Shown here in pieces: positions 34,335 through 44,723 of a stretch of DNA of 64,000 nucleotides; the first letter of the stretch is position 1, and every line of letters starts with the position of its first letter. Location of the stretch: assembly GCA_002102555.1 (NCBI GenBank), contig MCFL01000055.1, forward strand, positions 1-64,000, given 5' to 3'. Origin of the DNA: Catenaria anguillulae PL171. Taxonomy: Eukaryota > Blastocladiomycota > Blastocladiomycetes > Blastocladiales > Catenariaceae. The translations under genes were made by a program, and so were the position numbers. The notes under the pieces are model-generated. The model was not told the DNA's origin, did no database searches, and saw only the letters and a list, made by a program, of their open reading frames with translations.

Positions 34335-35452
34335 ATGTCATCCACGCCAGCCTGGTCCAGAGACTCGATCATCGGCATTCTAATTGCCTCGCTTCCCGTC
34401 TCGGCCTATCTGCTATTCGTCAGCTGCAAACACCTCTACCAATACGCGCAAAAGTCCAAGCAGACAAAGGATGGTGGCTCGTGGGCTGGCTGGATGACGG
34501 CCGTCGCACAAGTGCTTGGGAGTGTCGGCCATTTCATCAACCAGGTCATGTTTCTCGTGCAGCTTACAGTGCCGGCGTCCAGACTACCAATCGGCGGGTG
34601 CTTAACGTGGATTTGGGTTGCTGATGTCGCGTACGATCTCATGATCGCACTTTGGCCGATGTGCCGCTGGCTACCACATGACCACCCATCATCACTCATG
34701 TGAATTGTGTGCGCTTTTCAGATACCTCATCTTCCAGCCGTGCGCCACACTCGTGTTGATCCGGCGTGCAACCTCGGTAGTCCCACGCCGTTCAAGCAAT
34801 TTTCTCTATCGTCGCGACTTTGCCCAAGTGTTTTTCACGCTCTGGTTCTTTGCCGGGTTCATCCCAGTCTTTATCTCGGTTGCCTTGCGTGACATTTGGA
34901 CAAACACCGACTCGGACACGTGTGGCGCCATGTATGTGCTGCACTTGAATGCCGGTGGGAAAATGGTGTTTTTCGCGCTGTACATGGCACTTGCCGTTTG
35001 CTTTTCATTCCCACTGGTCAAGCACATTCGCGGCATGGCCAAAATATCGAGCATCAGCAGGGCGGGAAGCACGTCCAGTCACGGCGGGAGTGGTGGTCAA
35101 TCATCCAACGGAGCCACGTCTTCGGCGACAGCAACAACAACGACAACCCGGGACGCTCAACCAAATCTGCCAGCCCGTCTTCGGCCAGTGGAGCCGACCG
35201 CCCGTCAACAGACGCCATTCTCACGAACTGCTCAAGGATGTGACGCTTCGTATCATGCTTGCCGTCATTGCATATCTTTGCACTGCGACTGCAGCGCTGC
35301 TCGGGGGATTTTCTGGCGCGTTCCAGTGTCAGTTTACGTTTGAAAACTGCGCAGCACTGTATGCAGCGACCTTGTCTGGTAAATCGGCTGCCAAAGGAAG
35401 CAAGTCAGGCTCAAGTGGATCAAATGCGCCATCCAGGCGTCGTCATTCATGA
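34335..35452 (+). CDS. Orphan 7TM membrane protein, tandem copy 2
   Basis: Exons are 34335-34630 and 34722-35452, with a 91-nt intron at the same place as in copy 1 (inside TM3). The protein is about 342 residues if two missing bases (near 35155 and 35227) are allowed. Seven helices: SIIGILIASLPVSAYLLFV, VAQVLGSVGHFINQVMFLV, WIWVADVAYLIFQP, FFTLWFFAGFIPVFISV, GKMVFFALYMALAVCFSF, LRIMLAVIAYLCTATAALLG and FTFENCAALYAATLSG. It shares FQPxATxVLIxRATxVVPR and the post-TM5 HIRGM with the intronless paralog at 5680-7002. No characterised family is recognised. Topology is receptor-like, but no class-defining GPCR motif is seen. Confidence 0.78.
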
Positions 35453-36862
35453 AGGCCGGTGAAATGGTGCGGTCGACGAGCCAGGTGGGAAGGGCAAAGG
35501 TGCAGGCAAATGATGGCATCAAAGAAAATGCACGAGGTATACTCATGAGGCGCTGTTGTGGGAAACTAGATGTTGAAAGATCCAGTCACTGAAAACAGGT
35601 ACATCTCTTATGTCGTCAGTCAATCAACGGAATATATAAAACTCGCTCATACAAATCTTTTCCATGTTTATGTGGGTTGAACCTGAAATGTCAGCGTTCC
35701 ACCCAGGCCCTTTTGTGGGTTGTGCCCAATTTCCGCCATGTACTTTCGTGCAAGAAAACTTCAGCAAAAAACTCTCCGAGTCGATCCAGAGTAAGTTTTG
35801 CCCGTCAACATATTGAAATACCATGTCCAATATGAACGGGAAAGCTCGTGGGCCGGCTGCATGGATGCAGTGCCTGTGCAACTTGAAGTCAAAAGCAGGA
35901 AAGTCCATTTCGGCCGCATTTGGTCCACATTCGTCCCCGTGCGTGCATTTAATCTGGGAACGACCATGAAGCACCGAGCCCTTGACTCACATCACATCAG
36001 GACATGTCTGACGGGCCGATCATCGTTGTGTGACCAGATAGATATCGCATCATTCCGTTGTGGCTCCATCCGTACTGTACTTGCGGTCTTTCGCCTCGCA
36101 AGTGCGGGTCTTCCTCGCCCTGGCTCACATGTGTTCCAGTCCTTGGCTCAATGGCCAAATCCCGCATGGTCATCTGCGTCTTGCCCAGTGGCTCATTACC
36201 GACCTGTACTAGGGCTCATGCCGCGATTCCGTCGAGAAATTGGCGGTATTCGCGCCTCCGCAGCGTGTGCTGAAGTGTGCAGTGTTCCGATCCAGCCTTT
36301 TGTCACGCACGGCGAAACATCTGGGTCGCCGATTCGTGGAGCGATCGCCTTCATTCATTATTCGATTATTCGATTATTCGATTTCGATTTCGATTTCGAT
36401 TGGAGCTGGGAGGGCGGAGGGCGGAGGGCGGAGGGCGGTTGCTGACGTGCAAGTCAAGCAACGTGTCAACAAGAGTTTGGTGTCCGATGGCGAGTTGCCA
36501 GTTGCCACATGACTTGGATCCGCGCCGGCACTGCGACTGCTTCTGCTCTGCTTGGCAAATCATGATGCTATTAACACCACGTACGAGCCGTGAATGACTC
36601 TTGATAGCCCACAAGGCCAACCACCACCTCCACCTCCACCTCATGCAACGCTCTCGTCTCTGAAGGACCCACACTCACAACGTCCCTGTCGCTGCACCTC
36701 ATCGACCCACCGAGTCAGCGATCCCCTCGCCGCACCACACCACATCACATCACTTAACACCGTGACCACACGACGCTGACGCCCAAGATTCAAGTTGCCA
36801 CTGACTGCCATCTGCACCCAACCAACAACAACAACCACCACCACCACCACCACCACCACAAA
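35453..36862. other. Intergenic, no clear gene
   Basis: No supported gene. A short piece near 35840-35890 weakly recalls the 7TM paralogs (CTCGTGGGCCGGCT) and might be a decayed third copy, but the resemblance is too short. Simple repeats lie at 36357-36440, and an ACC-rich 5' leader of the next gene lies at 36820-36860. Confidence 0.4.
36357..36440. repeat. Compound simple repeat
   Basis: Three CGATTATT-like units, about four GATTTC units and then four GGAGGGC units follow each other directly. Confidence 0.85.
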
Positions 36863-37768
36863 ATGTCGCTCCCACTCTCCCAACGCCTCCTGCGCCTGGC
36901 CAAGCACCCGCAAGCCGCCTGGGCCTTTGGCCACCTGCTCACCGCCATTGGCCTCCCGCTCTACATGCTCTTTGGGTCGGTCGGCGCATACTCGCGCGCC
37001 CTCCTCGGCGCCATGCTTGCCTACGGTGTTGTCTTGTACCGCCACTACAAACCCTCGGTGCTCCAGCAGGGGCTTGCCCCAACCGCACGTCGCATGCTGC
37101 ACGACTTGAATGCCCATTACTTTGCTTTGGCTCTCTACTTTTGGATGAGCGGATACCCTTGCGTTGGTGCGTCGTATCATACCCAAGTCATTTTTGGATA
37201 CCCGGGCGCGCGACACTTACGCTTGCTCTGTTTCATTTCCCTTTTTCTGCCATTGGTTTGGTTCGTAGCCCTGCTCGTCCCATACGCCTCCTTCTCGCTC
37301 TTCCACTGCATCGGCTACATGCACTCGATCCTGCTCCCGGCCATCTTCCCGCCCGCAACCAACCCTGCCCCAGCCATCGTGTCTGGCCTGTCGGCCAAGG
37401 CCTCAGCCTTCTCTGCAACCTACCAGCCGCAAGCACTGCAAGTCGCCTCGTACTGGGAAATCACCGTCACCCCACTCTACCTGGTCATGCAAGTGCTCCT
37501 GTGGCGCCAAGCGCTTCTTGCCCCGCTCGTGTACGCGCAGTTCATGGCCGTCCGGTACTTGACGTCGGCAACCACAAGGTCGGCCTCGGCCAATGTGCGC
37601 CGCATTCTCGATTCAAAGTTTGAACCGCTGGCCGCACGGCCCGATGCGCTTGGGTCCGTCGGTAGCGTGTACATTGCGATCCGGAATCGCATCGTTGGGT
37701 ACTTGGATGCAAGGATGTCGGCGGCGGCCCCTGCACCTGCACCGGCTGCTGGTGCTGGTGCTCAGTAA
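36863..37768 (+). CDS. Pom33/TMEM33-family ER-nuclear envelope protein
   Basis: Exons 36863-37166 and 37269-37768 give 267 residues. The 102-nt intron has no stop and is a multiple of three, so an unspliced read would also be open. The family pattern is visible: AWAFGHLLTAIGLPLYMLF, LLGAMLAYGVVLYRHYKP, NAHYFALALYFWMSGYP, then LLVPYASFSLFHCIGYMHSI and LLPAIFPP. The C-terminal half has the amphipathic VRRILDSKF-type helices and an Ala/Pro tail. Pom33/Tts1/TMEM33 proteins shape ER membrane and help place nuclear pores. The intron call rests on the family alignment and on the GTGCGT donor used elsewhere in the window. Confidence 0.8.
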   Translation: MSLPLSQRLLRLAKHPQAAWAFGHLLTAIGLPLYMLFGSVGAYSRALLGAMLAYGVVLYRHYKPSVLQQGLAPTARRMLHDLNAHYFALALYFWMSGYPCVGASYHTQVIFGYPGARHLRLLCFISLFLPLVWFVALLVPYASFSLFHCIGYMHSILLPAIFPPATNPAPAIVSGLSAKASAFSATYQPQALQVASYWEITVTPLYLVMQVLLWRQALLAPLVYAQFMAVRYLTSATTRSASANVRRILDSKFEPLAARPDALGSVGSVYIAIRNRIVGYLDARMSAAAPAPAPAAGAGAQ

Positions 37769-38146
37769 TGCCAGTTTTTTTTTCAAATGTTTCCTTGTAT
37801 TTCCGAGTGGTGGTTACGAGTGTGATTGTGTGTTGTGTTGTGCTGCTGGCGCTTTCCTTTTCCCAATCTGCTTTCCCTCCTGATCGTACTTTTTCCTTCC
37901 TTGCTCCACTTTTCATGTTGTGGACCGTGGCCTTGCTGCTTTCTCAATGATTATATCAACTGGTTCTTTCCAATGTGTGTTCGTCAATTTCCACCAACAC
38001 CACCCACCTTGCCCCTTTTGCCGTGCATTCCTATGTCCGTTGCCCAAACATCCGCGCAGTTGTTTCCCCCCTCTGTTCCCTCTGTCACATCAAGAATTAC
38101 ACCCCACCGTTGAAAACCACAACTTGAAGCCGACGTCGGTTCATAC
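37769..38146. other. Intergenic between convergent genes
   Basis: T-rich 3' flanks of two convergent genes; nothing else seen. Confidence 0.5.
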
Positions 38147-40274
38147 TTAGACAACAAACCACTCGTCCACCTCCTCCTTGACCCTCTCCAGAATCCGCCG
38201 CGCCTGCCGCTTTACACACGCCCACGGGTTGGTGAGCGCTTGGACCACAAGCGGCTGCGACTCGAGCGCCTCCGTCACGGTTGGCTTTTCCCACGAGCAT
38301 GACCGAGCCCGAGACCGCCTGTGGCATTGGCCATAGGGGCCCAGGATCGTACGTGGAAACGCCATGAGATCGTCCAGGTCAGAGTCACTGGCGGGGGTCG
38401 TGTCTGTGTCTGAGAAGCACGGGTCGTCGTTGCACGCACACAGGTCCACGGAATCGTCGTCTAGGTCCAAGTGGCTTGCAGTTGAGGGGATTGCGGACAC
38501 TGCCACCGCACATGTGAGCGCAGTCGACACTTGGCGGTCTGCACCTTGCCCACTTGGGTTGGCCGCACCCGCTGGACTCGCACCGGCAAGTTGCATCACC
38601 TGCAAACACTTCGCACACAGGGTCATCCCAGTCGGCAGCGGCGTCCTAGTCAAGACGGATATCTTGTTGTCGCTCGACTCGACACATCCCGAATCCCTCA
38701 CCTCGCTCATCAGGCGCTTTGCGAGCCTACTTCCAGACACCTCGCAACCGATCCGGTCCGCCACGCGCCGTATTTCGCCCGCGGTTGCATTCACGGCGCG
38801 CGCATAGGCACAAAGCATTGCTCCTTTTGTGCGCTGTGGGTGCACGGTGACGGCAAATCCTGTGGGCCCGGAATGAATGCATGATGTGATGGCTGGGAAT
38901 GGCAAACTTGGAGTCGATAGGTGGCAAGCAGTTGGGTGCACGAGCGAATTGGCCGCGAGCGAGGCGGGGCAAGCAGTCAGGGCGGGGGCGCTGATGGCTG
39001 CAAGGAATGTTTCCTCGAGCACTCTGGGTCTCGGTTGATGACTGGTCGAGTCGGGTGGGCACGTGGGCAGGTCCACCAAGTCCAGCAATGGCGACTGCGA
39101 GATGGTTCGTGTGCTCTCTCGCATGCTGGATAGGTGGAGGTCCGACAGCAGATATTGATCCTCTGCTTCGGCTTGTGCCTCGGCGTCAGTCTCGGGTGTG
39201 GACTGTAACATTTGTTCCAAACCAATTGGGGGTGCAGTGGCCACAGTCTTTTGTCTGCGAGAATGCATGCTGAGGAACGGACTCGTGGCTCGCGAAGTGC
39301 TTGTCGTTGGGGAAGCCGTGATACCCCGACCCCTTTGCTGAGTCTCATTCTCCTCCAGTAGCATCTCAACCTGATTCTCGAATCCCATTCTCGACTCGAT
39401 TGCCATTCGCCGCTCATACTCGCCAACCAGTTCGGCCAGTGAGCCACGCTCATTCTCGACGCGCTCGCATCGCATTTCCAGCACGGCCTGCTGTGTTTCA
39501 AGATATTTGATGTGCTCGTTTGCCTTGCGAACAATGTCCGATAGTCCCTTGGCTTCTTGGGTCAGGTAGTAGTGCTCGAGAGCCAGATAGGCAATGCATT
39601 GGCGGGCGGTGGTCGAGGAGGTGAGTACAGGGGTCAGGGGCGACAATGGGAAGAGGGTCGAGGTGAGAAACGAGGTCAACGTTGACGGCTCCATCTTGAA
39701 CAGCAACGCCAACGTGTCAGTGCCGGGGTGGGAACTGGATGCAGACAGAGAGAGGGAGAGCGAGACACAGAGATCGTACGGGCCGAATGTACTCGTCTCG
39801 ACGGACCGCCTCGGCTGGCGTCACTTGATCGCGCTTGGATTCCATGAGTTGCAGCGCAAACCGAACCACAATGTCCATGGTTGTTGCTTGCCTGTTTCGC
39901 ATCGTGTTCAATGTGTTGCTCACGACTTGATTCACTTCGCTCAGGCCTACTTTGGCCATGGATGACGACAAGCTTCGTGATCCCATGAATCCTTCGTCAT
40001 CGCGTGCCTTTGGCTCCCCGTCAAGGCCCGTCAATGCACAAAGCATGGCATCGATTTCGTCCACATCCGATTCAAGCACATCACTGGCCTGGCTGTTGAA
40101 TGTGGCGGTATAGTGCCGATATGCTGAGTGGTAGGTACCAGTACTAGTGCTTGAAGATCGTGAATTGGAGGCCGAGCGCGAGCGGGTAGATGAAGAGGAG
40201 CGCAGGTTGGGCGGGTAGGCGGAGGAGGCAGATCTGCCGCGCGCCGAGGCATCCTGCGAGTATGGTATGGGCAT
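38147..40274 (-). CDS. Hypothetical coiled-coil protein
   Basis: Exons 40274-39780 and 39694-38147 give 680 residues. The first exon is Ser/Arg-rich (SSSSTRSRSASNSRSSS) and then helical. Early in exon 2 there is a coiled coil (YYLTQEAKGLSDIVRKANEH, LETQQAVLEMRCERVENERG, about residues 200-265). A Ser/Thr/Pro-rich middle and a conserved-looking C-terminal part follow (CAYARAVNATAGEIRRVAD, CAKCLQVM, a DLDDDSVDLCACNDD acidic patch, RRILERVKEEVDEWFVV end). No family is recognised. An ATG at 40360 could add a five-codon first exon through a 41-nt intron, shorter than any other here, so 40274 is kept. Confidence 0.6.
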
Positions 40275-40929
40275 GATGATGGTGTTCCTGATAGTTTGCA
40301 AATACTGATGCTCGTCATTTCATCAAGTCTCATTGCTTGCCGCACCTTGAAATCGCCCATGTTTGCACTTCGACTCTCGAACTTTCGGAGTGCTTGCTTG
40401 CTTCACAAGCCGCAAGCTAAACGCGCTCCTGTGCAAACAGGCCAATGACAAGCAGACCGTGCCATCAGGCTTTTGCGTGTAGGTCAGTGGCTTTAGGTCT
40501 ATGGTGCCATATTGCGGTGACATGGATATCATGAATGCTCATGAAAATTTAAAAACCGCAGAAGCGGCATCGGTTTGCAGCCAACGAACGACTAATGCGA
40601 CGGCCGTGAGTGCCTTGGAGCCGGAGCTCTATCTCTGCCTTTCGCAGGCATTGCATGACAGCAGCGGGCGACTCTGAGTATAAAGTGTAGCCAACCCCTC
40701 TGCATCATCGGCGACGTTATCCCTGCCCTTCATCCTGTACATTCGCTTGAAAGACAAGAAAGATCTCAGACTGCGTCTGGTTCAGCTTCATCCACACCAC
40801 CCATATACACTTGATACACGAAACCGTCACTTGCGTTGAACGCACTTCCCAACCTGATTCACTTGACCCAACACTCGTTCGGCTGGCCCATTCCATTATC
40901 CCTCAATTCAAACTTCGAATCATTCTACA
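40275..40929. other. Divergent promoter region
   Basis: The upstream regions of the coiled-coil gene (minus) and the LPMO-like gene (plus). A TATA element for the latter is at 40679. A minus-strand frame at 40532-40323 has some protein-like composition but cannot be joined to the coiled-coil gene in frame. Confidence 0.45.
40679..40685 (+). promoter_or_regulatory. TATA box
   Basis: TATAAAG, 245 bases upstream of the LPMO-like start codon, preceded by GC-rich sequence and followed by a C/T-rich leader. Confidence 0.5.
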
Positions 40930-42246
40930 ATGTACTCTCTTCTCTCTATCCTCGCCCTCGTTTCCGCCACGGCCACGCTCGCCAACACGCACGCGATCCT
41001 CGTCCAACCTGCAGCGCGCCCAGGCTCCAACGGTGCAGACAACCTCGGCATCAAAATTGCAAGCCCGCAAGATGCGCAATTCTTCAACACGTGCGGCAAC
41101 GCTGCCCTGCAACCGGGCGCTCCGCAAGCCACGGTTGCACAAGGCCGCCAGCTCCAAGTGCGCTGGGATATTACCATTGACCACGTGAGTGATCCGGGCG
41201 TCACGGTTGGTCTGCGGTGTGCAGGCGAGCGCGATTTCGTCAAGTTGGCGAGCGGCATCAAGGCGCAGGATTTGCAAGCACAAGTCACGATTCCCAGGGC
41301 GGCAAAGGTCGGCAATTGCGAGTTGCAGTGGTTGTGGACTAGTCTTGAGGACGGCGGGTCGTACATTGCCTGTTCCGACATTGCCGTGACGGGTGCCGAC
41401 GGGGGCAACGCTGAGCCGGCGCCGGCGCCGCCGGCCGCTGAAACGGACGATTTGCGAAAGAACAAGCAACGTGGTGGCAACCAAAATGGCGGCAACCGCG
41501 GCGGATACAACGACAACCGTGGTGGCAACCACAACAACCAGAACCGCGGTGGCAACCATAACAACCAGAACCGTGGTGGCAACCATAACAACCAGAACCG
41601 TGGTGGCAATCGCAACAACCGTGGTGGCAATCACAACAACCGTGTTGGAAACGGCGGAGGCAAGAACAAGCACAACAACCGTCCTCAACCGACGCGTCCC
41701 GTTGCTTCCACGCCATGCACTTCCTCGGTCGTTCGTACGCAGGCTCCGCCGTCGCCGACGCCGAATCGTCCCTGCACAACGACCCAGGCTCCTCGCGCAA
41801 CGACTACTCCCTGCACGACCAGCCAGGTCGTACGCGCCACGACTCCTTGCACAACCAGCCAGGTCGCTCGTGCAACCACACCGTGCACTTCGTCGGCGGC
41901 CCAGCGCACGGCTGTTCCCACACAAGCTTCCGAATACCAGGGTCCCAACGGCCAATCTGTCCCCGAGGTGCCTGCGCCCAACCCGATTGATCAGCCCTTG
42001 TACTCTGCCGACAATGCTGCGCCGGCCCCGGCCGCTCCTGCGACTGGAGGCGACCAGCCGGCCGCACCGGCCCCCGCACCAGCTGCTGGCGCCGTTAACG
42101 AGCAGTCGTCGTCGTCGTCTGCTGCTGAGCAGATCAAGATTGCACCTGCTGGAGCCGACAAGGTCGCGAGCTCCGCTGTGCAAGTTGGTGGTGCTGGCAT
42201 CGTGACTTTGGTAAGCGCGTTGGTGGCTGTTGCTGCGATGGCATGA
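40930..42246 (+). CDS. Secreted GPI-type LPMO-like copper protein
   Basis: The intronless gene encodes 438 residues. The signal peptide MYSLLSILALVSATATLANT would leave His as residue 1 of the mature chain (HAILVQPAARPG), as needed for the copper histidine brace of lytic polysaccharide monooxygenases. A second conserved histidine candidate lies in ITIDHVSDPGVTVGLRC, and the core ends CELQWLWTSLEDGGSYIACS, matching the family's Trp-rich strand and axial Tyr region. Three or four cysteines could pair. A linker follows with repeats RGGNHNNQN, then PCTTSQ/PCTSS repeats and an Ala/Pro-rich part. A hydrophobic C-terminal end preceded by small residues fits a GPI-anchor signal. Likely cell-surface and acting on chitin or glucan; activity is inferred only. 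Confidence 0.75.
   Translation: MYSLLSILALVSATATLANTHAILVQPAARPGSNGADNLGIKIASPQDAQFFNTCGNAALQPGAPQATVAQGRQLQVRWDITIDHVSDPGVTVGLRCAGERDFVKLASGIKAQDLQAQVTIPRAAKVGNCELQWLWTSLEDGGSYIACSDIAVTGADGGNAEPAPAPPAAETDDLRKNKQRGGNQNGGNRGGYNDNRGGNHNNQNRGGNHNNQNRGGNHNNQNRGGNRNNRGGNHNNRVGNGGGKNKHNNRPQPTRPVASTPCTSSVVRTQAPPSPTPNRPCTTTQAPRATTTPCTTSQVVRATTPCTTSQVARATTPCTSSAAQRTAVPTQASEYQGPNGQSVPEVPAPNPIDQPLYSADNAAPAPAAPATGGDQPAAPAPAPAAGAVNEQSSSSSAAEQIKIAPAGADKVASSAVQVGGAGIVTLVSALVAVAAMA
41513..41641 (+). repeat. 27-bp coding minisatellite (RGGNHNNQN)
   Basis: Near-identical 27-base units encode Arg-Gly-Gly-Asn-His-Asn-Asn-Gln-Asn, three full copies with shortened ones on both sides, in the linker of the LPMO-like protein. 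Confidence 0.9.
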
Positions 42247-42286
42247 AATCCTTTGTAAATGCTTTCCCTTTCTGATCTCCTGTGCA

Positions 42287-42292
42287 AATAAA
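42287..42292 (+). terminator. Possible polyadenylation signal
   Basis: AATAAA 41 bases after the LPMO-like stop codon. Confidence 0.55.
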
Positions 42293-42621
42293 TACATTGC
42301 TCGGTCCGGTCTGTGGTACATCTCACTTCTTCTGATAAGGCAAATCGTTCACAGTCTCGATCAAGAATGCACAGGCAACGAGTCTACCAAACGAGACTCC
42401 AGCCAAGTTATTGCTAACACGGCGTTCCTTTCTTCCACCCCCATGAGTGTATTTGGTGTCGCTACGCGAAGGCACGCCCCCAGCCCAAGAAGAGCTCGGG
42501 GAACGACCTGTGTGGGCTTGAACACTGTCGCAAGGCATGTACTTTTTCATGACCTATAAGATCGCGAATCAAGGCAACCATCAAGGCCGAGATGAAAGTC
42601 ACTTGGCTGTGGTGGCTCACC

Positions 42622-42628
42622 TATATAG
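42622..42628 (+). promoter_or_regulatory. TATA-like element
   Basis: TATATAG, 227 bases before the ATG of the small secreted protein gene, a spacing close to that at the neighbouring LPMO-like gene. Confidence 0.4.
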
Positions 42629-42848
42629 AGTCCGGGACCCCATCTCCCCTTCGACGTTCAGCTCGTTAATTGACAGAATGGGACGGCGCCTGCCATTTAC
42701 CACAATACCCCCCCCCCCCCCGCATCATTTTTGCGTTCAATTGCACGATTGTGCAATACGATTCCCCATGCAAACGGCGCCGTCTCACAACCGCCCCGTG
42801 TCTCACATTCGACGAGCCCTGCCAAACTCAGCGAGGCCAACTTCAAGC

Positions 42849-43427
42849 ATGCCGGCACCAACGCCACCGCAATCCCAACTTTCGCTGGTAATCGTCATTA
42901 TCACCACCTTCCTCATCTTTGCGGCCATGTCGGCCATTCCAGCAAATGCCCAAGGTGAACGCGCCAAATTGGTTCGACGACAAGCTCAGCAATCGCGTGG
43001 GAGGTTGACGGCTACCATTCGTCTTCCACCACGATCCCCGATCCGGTCAACGACAACAACGACGAGGACTCCAGTTCCAACCCAAACTCGAGTTGGGCCA
43101 CCCACCCCATCGTCGTCCATTCGCCAGACTCGTTCTATCGGGCCAGATACCACATCCCCATCCCCGACTGCAACATCATTCCCACCCTCATCGCCCATTC
43201 TTCCAACCGAAGCGCCCGCGCCAGATGGCGGCAAAATCGACGAGGCATCGTCGCCGCCCGCTTGGTCGGATCGCATCGAAATCGTGCCGGCTGGTCCGGA
43301 CGCTGCCGCGCGGCCAATCGCTATCAATGCTGCGGGTCGAGACGGCAAGGCAAGTTGTGGTCGTGGGTCCCAGTTGGTTGCAGGTCTCATTTTTGTTGCT
43401 GGTTTTGTTGGAGCAGCAGTCTTTTAA
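42849..43427 (+). CDS. Small S/T/P-rich secreted protein, GPI-type end
   Basis: The 192-residue frame starts with a signal peptide (LVIVIITTFLIFAAMSAIPANA), then has a basic stretch with RR (ERAKLVRRQ) and a long Ser/Thr/Pro-rich, presumably O-glycosylated middle. It ends with a hydrophobic segment (LVAGLIFVAGFVGAAVF) typical of a GPI-attachment signal. The stretch IEIVPAGPDAAARP resembles IKIAPAGADKVAS just before the C-terminal hydrophobic end of the neighbouring LPMO-like protein, suggesting a shared C-terminal module. The frame is open further upstream, but ATG 42849 is the one placed right before the signal peptide. No enzymatic domain. Confidence 0.65.
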   Translation: MPAPTPPQSQLSLVIVIITTFLIFAAMSAIPANAQGERAKLVRRQAQQSRGRLTATIRLPPRSPIRSTTTTTRTPVPTQTRVGPPTPSSSIRQTRSIGPDTTSPSPTATSFPPSSPILPTEAPAPDGGKIDEASSPPAWSDRIEIVPAGPDAAARPIAINAAGRDGKASCGRGSQLVAGLIFVAGFVGAAVF

Positions 43428-44723
43428 CTCATTTTGAAATACATACCGCGCTTCCCTAACTCGTTCTGTCAGACCTGCACTGCTCTCGTTTGTTTTCACA
43501 ATCGACCGCTTGCGATGGCAGACAGCATAAACTAAATGCCTGTACGAGTGTTGCTGGCGAACCATACGTGCGGGAAACGGAGAAGCCCATGAAATGAACA
43601 GAACCCACTTACCTGTTCGTACACATCATAAATCGTACACCTATTGACACGGCTCCGATCCGTCGTCCATGGCACTGCAAGTCCCTATCTGCCTGATGTG
43701 TGAATGCTGCAAAAAGAATCAGAGACGCGATCAATGCGAGACAACGACCACAAGTAAATGAACACTGGGACAACAAATTTCATGACAAACATCCACCAGC
43801 GTCATGCACTGCACGTCAACAGGGAAACAACGGCCATCCTTTTTTTTTTTGCTCCTAAGGGACTCGGCCAATGAACTTGGCCCATCAATCCATGGCTCAG
43901 CCGCTCACGCGGGTATGCTTATTTCCTATTCTCCCAGACCTTGTTAGCCCTGGAAGCTGGGGTGGACGATATGAGGGCTTCAACTTGCCTTGTTGATACC
44001 AAGTATAAGTATGTGCTGGCCACTCGATAGCTCTTTGGAATTCGCAGCCTTCCAACGATAAAGAAAGGAACTGCCTGCATATTGCCCACCCCCTCACAAT
44101 CTCGGCTCATGTTGAACAAACCGCTGGCGCTTCGGCTTTTTGCATGGCCCAGCTTTCAGCGAAGAAGCCCCCCGGCACGCAATTCAGTTCAACCTGTGCA
44201 GATATCTTCGTACCGACCTGGATCCAGAGCAGGTAGTAGCAAAGAATATTGGCCAGGTACATGCTCAACATCGAATTGAAGAAGCCACACGCAAGCTCTA
44301 GACCCCGCACTAGCCACAGTCTGGAGCGTGTCAAATTGTTCTTTTGGCTGGTTGTTGACACAACCTCGACGTTGCGTCTCGTCGGCTACATGATAGGTAC
44401 AGTACGGGCAAGATCATGCAGATGGATGCCGCAACCTATCAACCTCCAGTCATTCATGAGAGCAAGGTGCAGCACTTGTGGTAGCAGTGTAGAGGATAAG
44501 TATCAACGTCCACCCACCCGTGCTCCATATCCTGCACTACTCGTTCCGATCCCTCATATCCTACCGACGGCTGGCTCCGTCTTTGTAAATTCTCGTTTCC
44601 ACTCAGCTCTTTCACTGTACTTCACTGGGTGATCCCGCCCCTCGACTCTCCAGCAGCTTTCCCGTCCCCCACCCCCCAAGCTCCTCCCCCCACTTCCTAC
44701 CCGAACCAACCAAAAGAGCAATC
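43428..44723. other. Intergenic, no feature seen
   Basis: About 1.3 kb without coding signal on either strand; a T-run at 43840-43850. The last 100 bases are C-rich, as in the leader before other genes here. Confidence 0.5.

Larger units (their letters stand above)
42247..42848. other. Intergenic
   Basis: It holds a polyadenylation signal at 42287 and a TATA-like element at 42622. A 14-base C run lies at 42708-42721. No gene seen. Confidence 0.5.

Noticed and set aside
35798-36445. Possible third decayed copy of the orphan 7TM gene
   Set aside because: Only a ~15-base piece resembles the paralogs and no helix pattern follows; an alignment would be needed.
40346-40360. Five-codon first exon for the coiled-coil gene through a 41-nt intron
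   Set aside because: All other introns are 60 nt or longer, so the splice is doubtful.
41513-41641. Direct repeats with short spacers, CRISPR-like at first sight
   Set aside because: The units are contiguous, in frame and encode a Gly/Asn linker; the genome is eukaryotic.
40903-42321. Long minus-strand open frame (472 codons) opposite the LPMO-like gene
   Set aside because: It mirrors the repetitive, GC-rich sense gene; its product is only low-complexity Val/Leu/Arg repeats without signal or motif.
42708-42721. 14-base C homopolymer (and similar runs near 30686 and 31251)
   Set aside because: Simple homopolymers in UTR, intron or intergenic sequence; no function is indicated.
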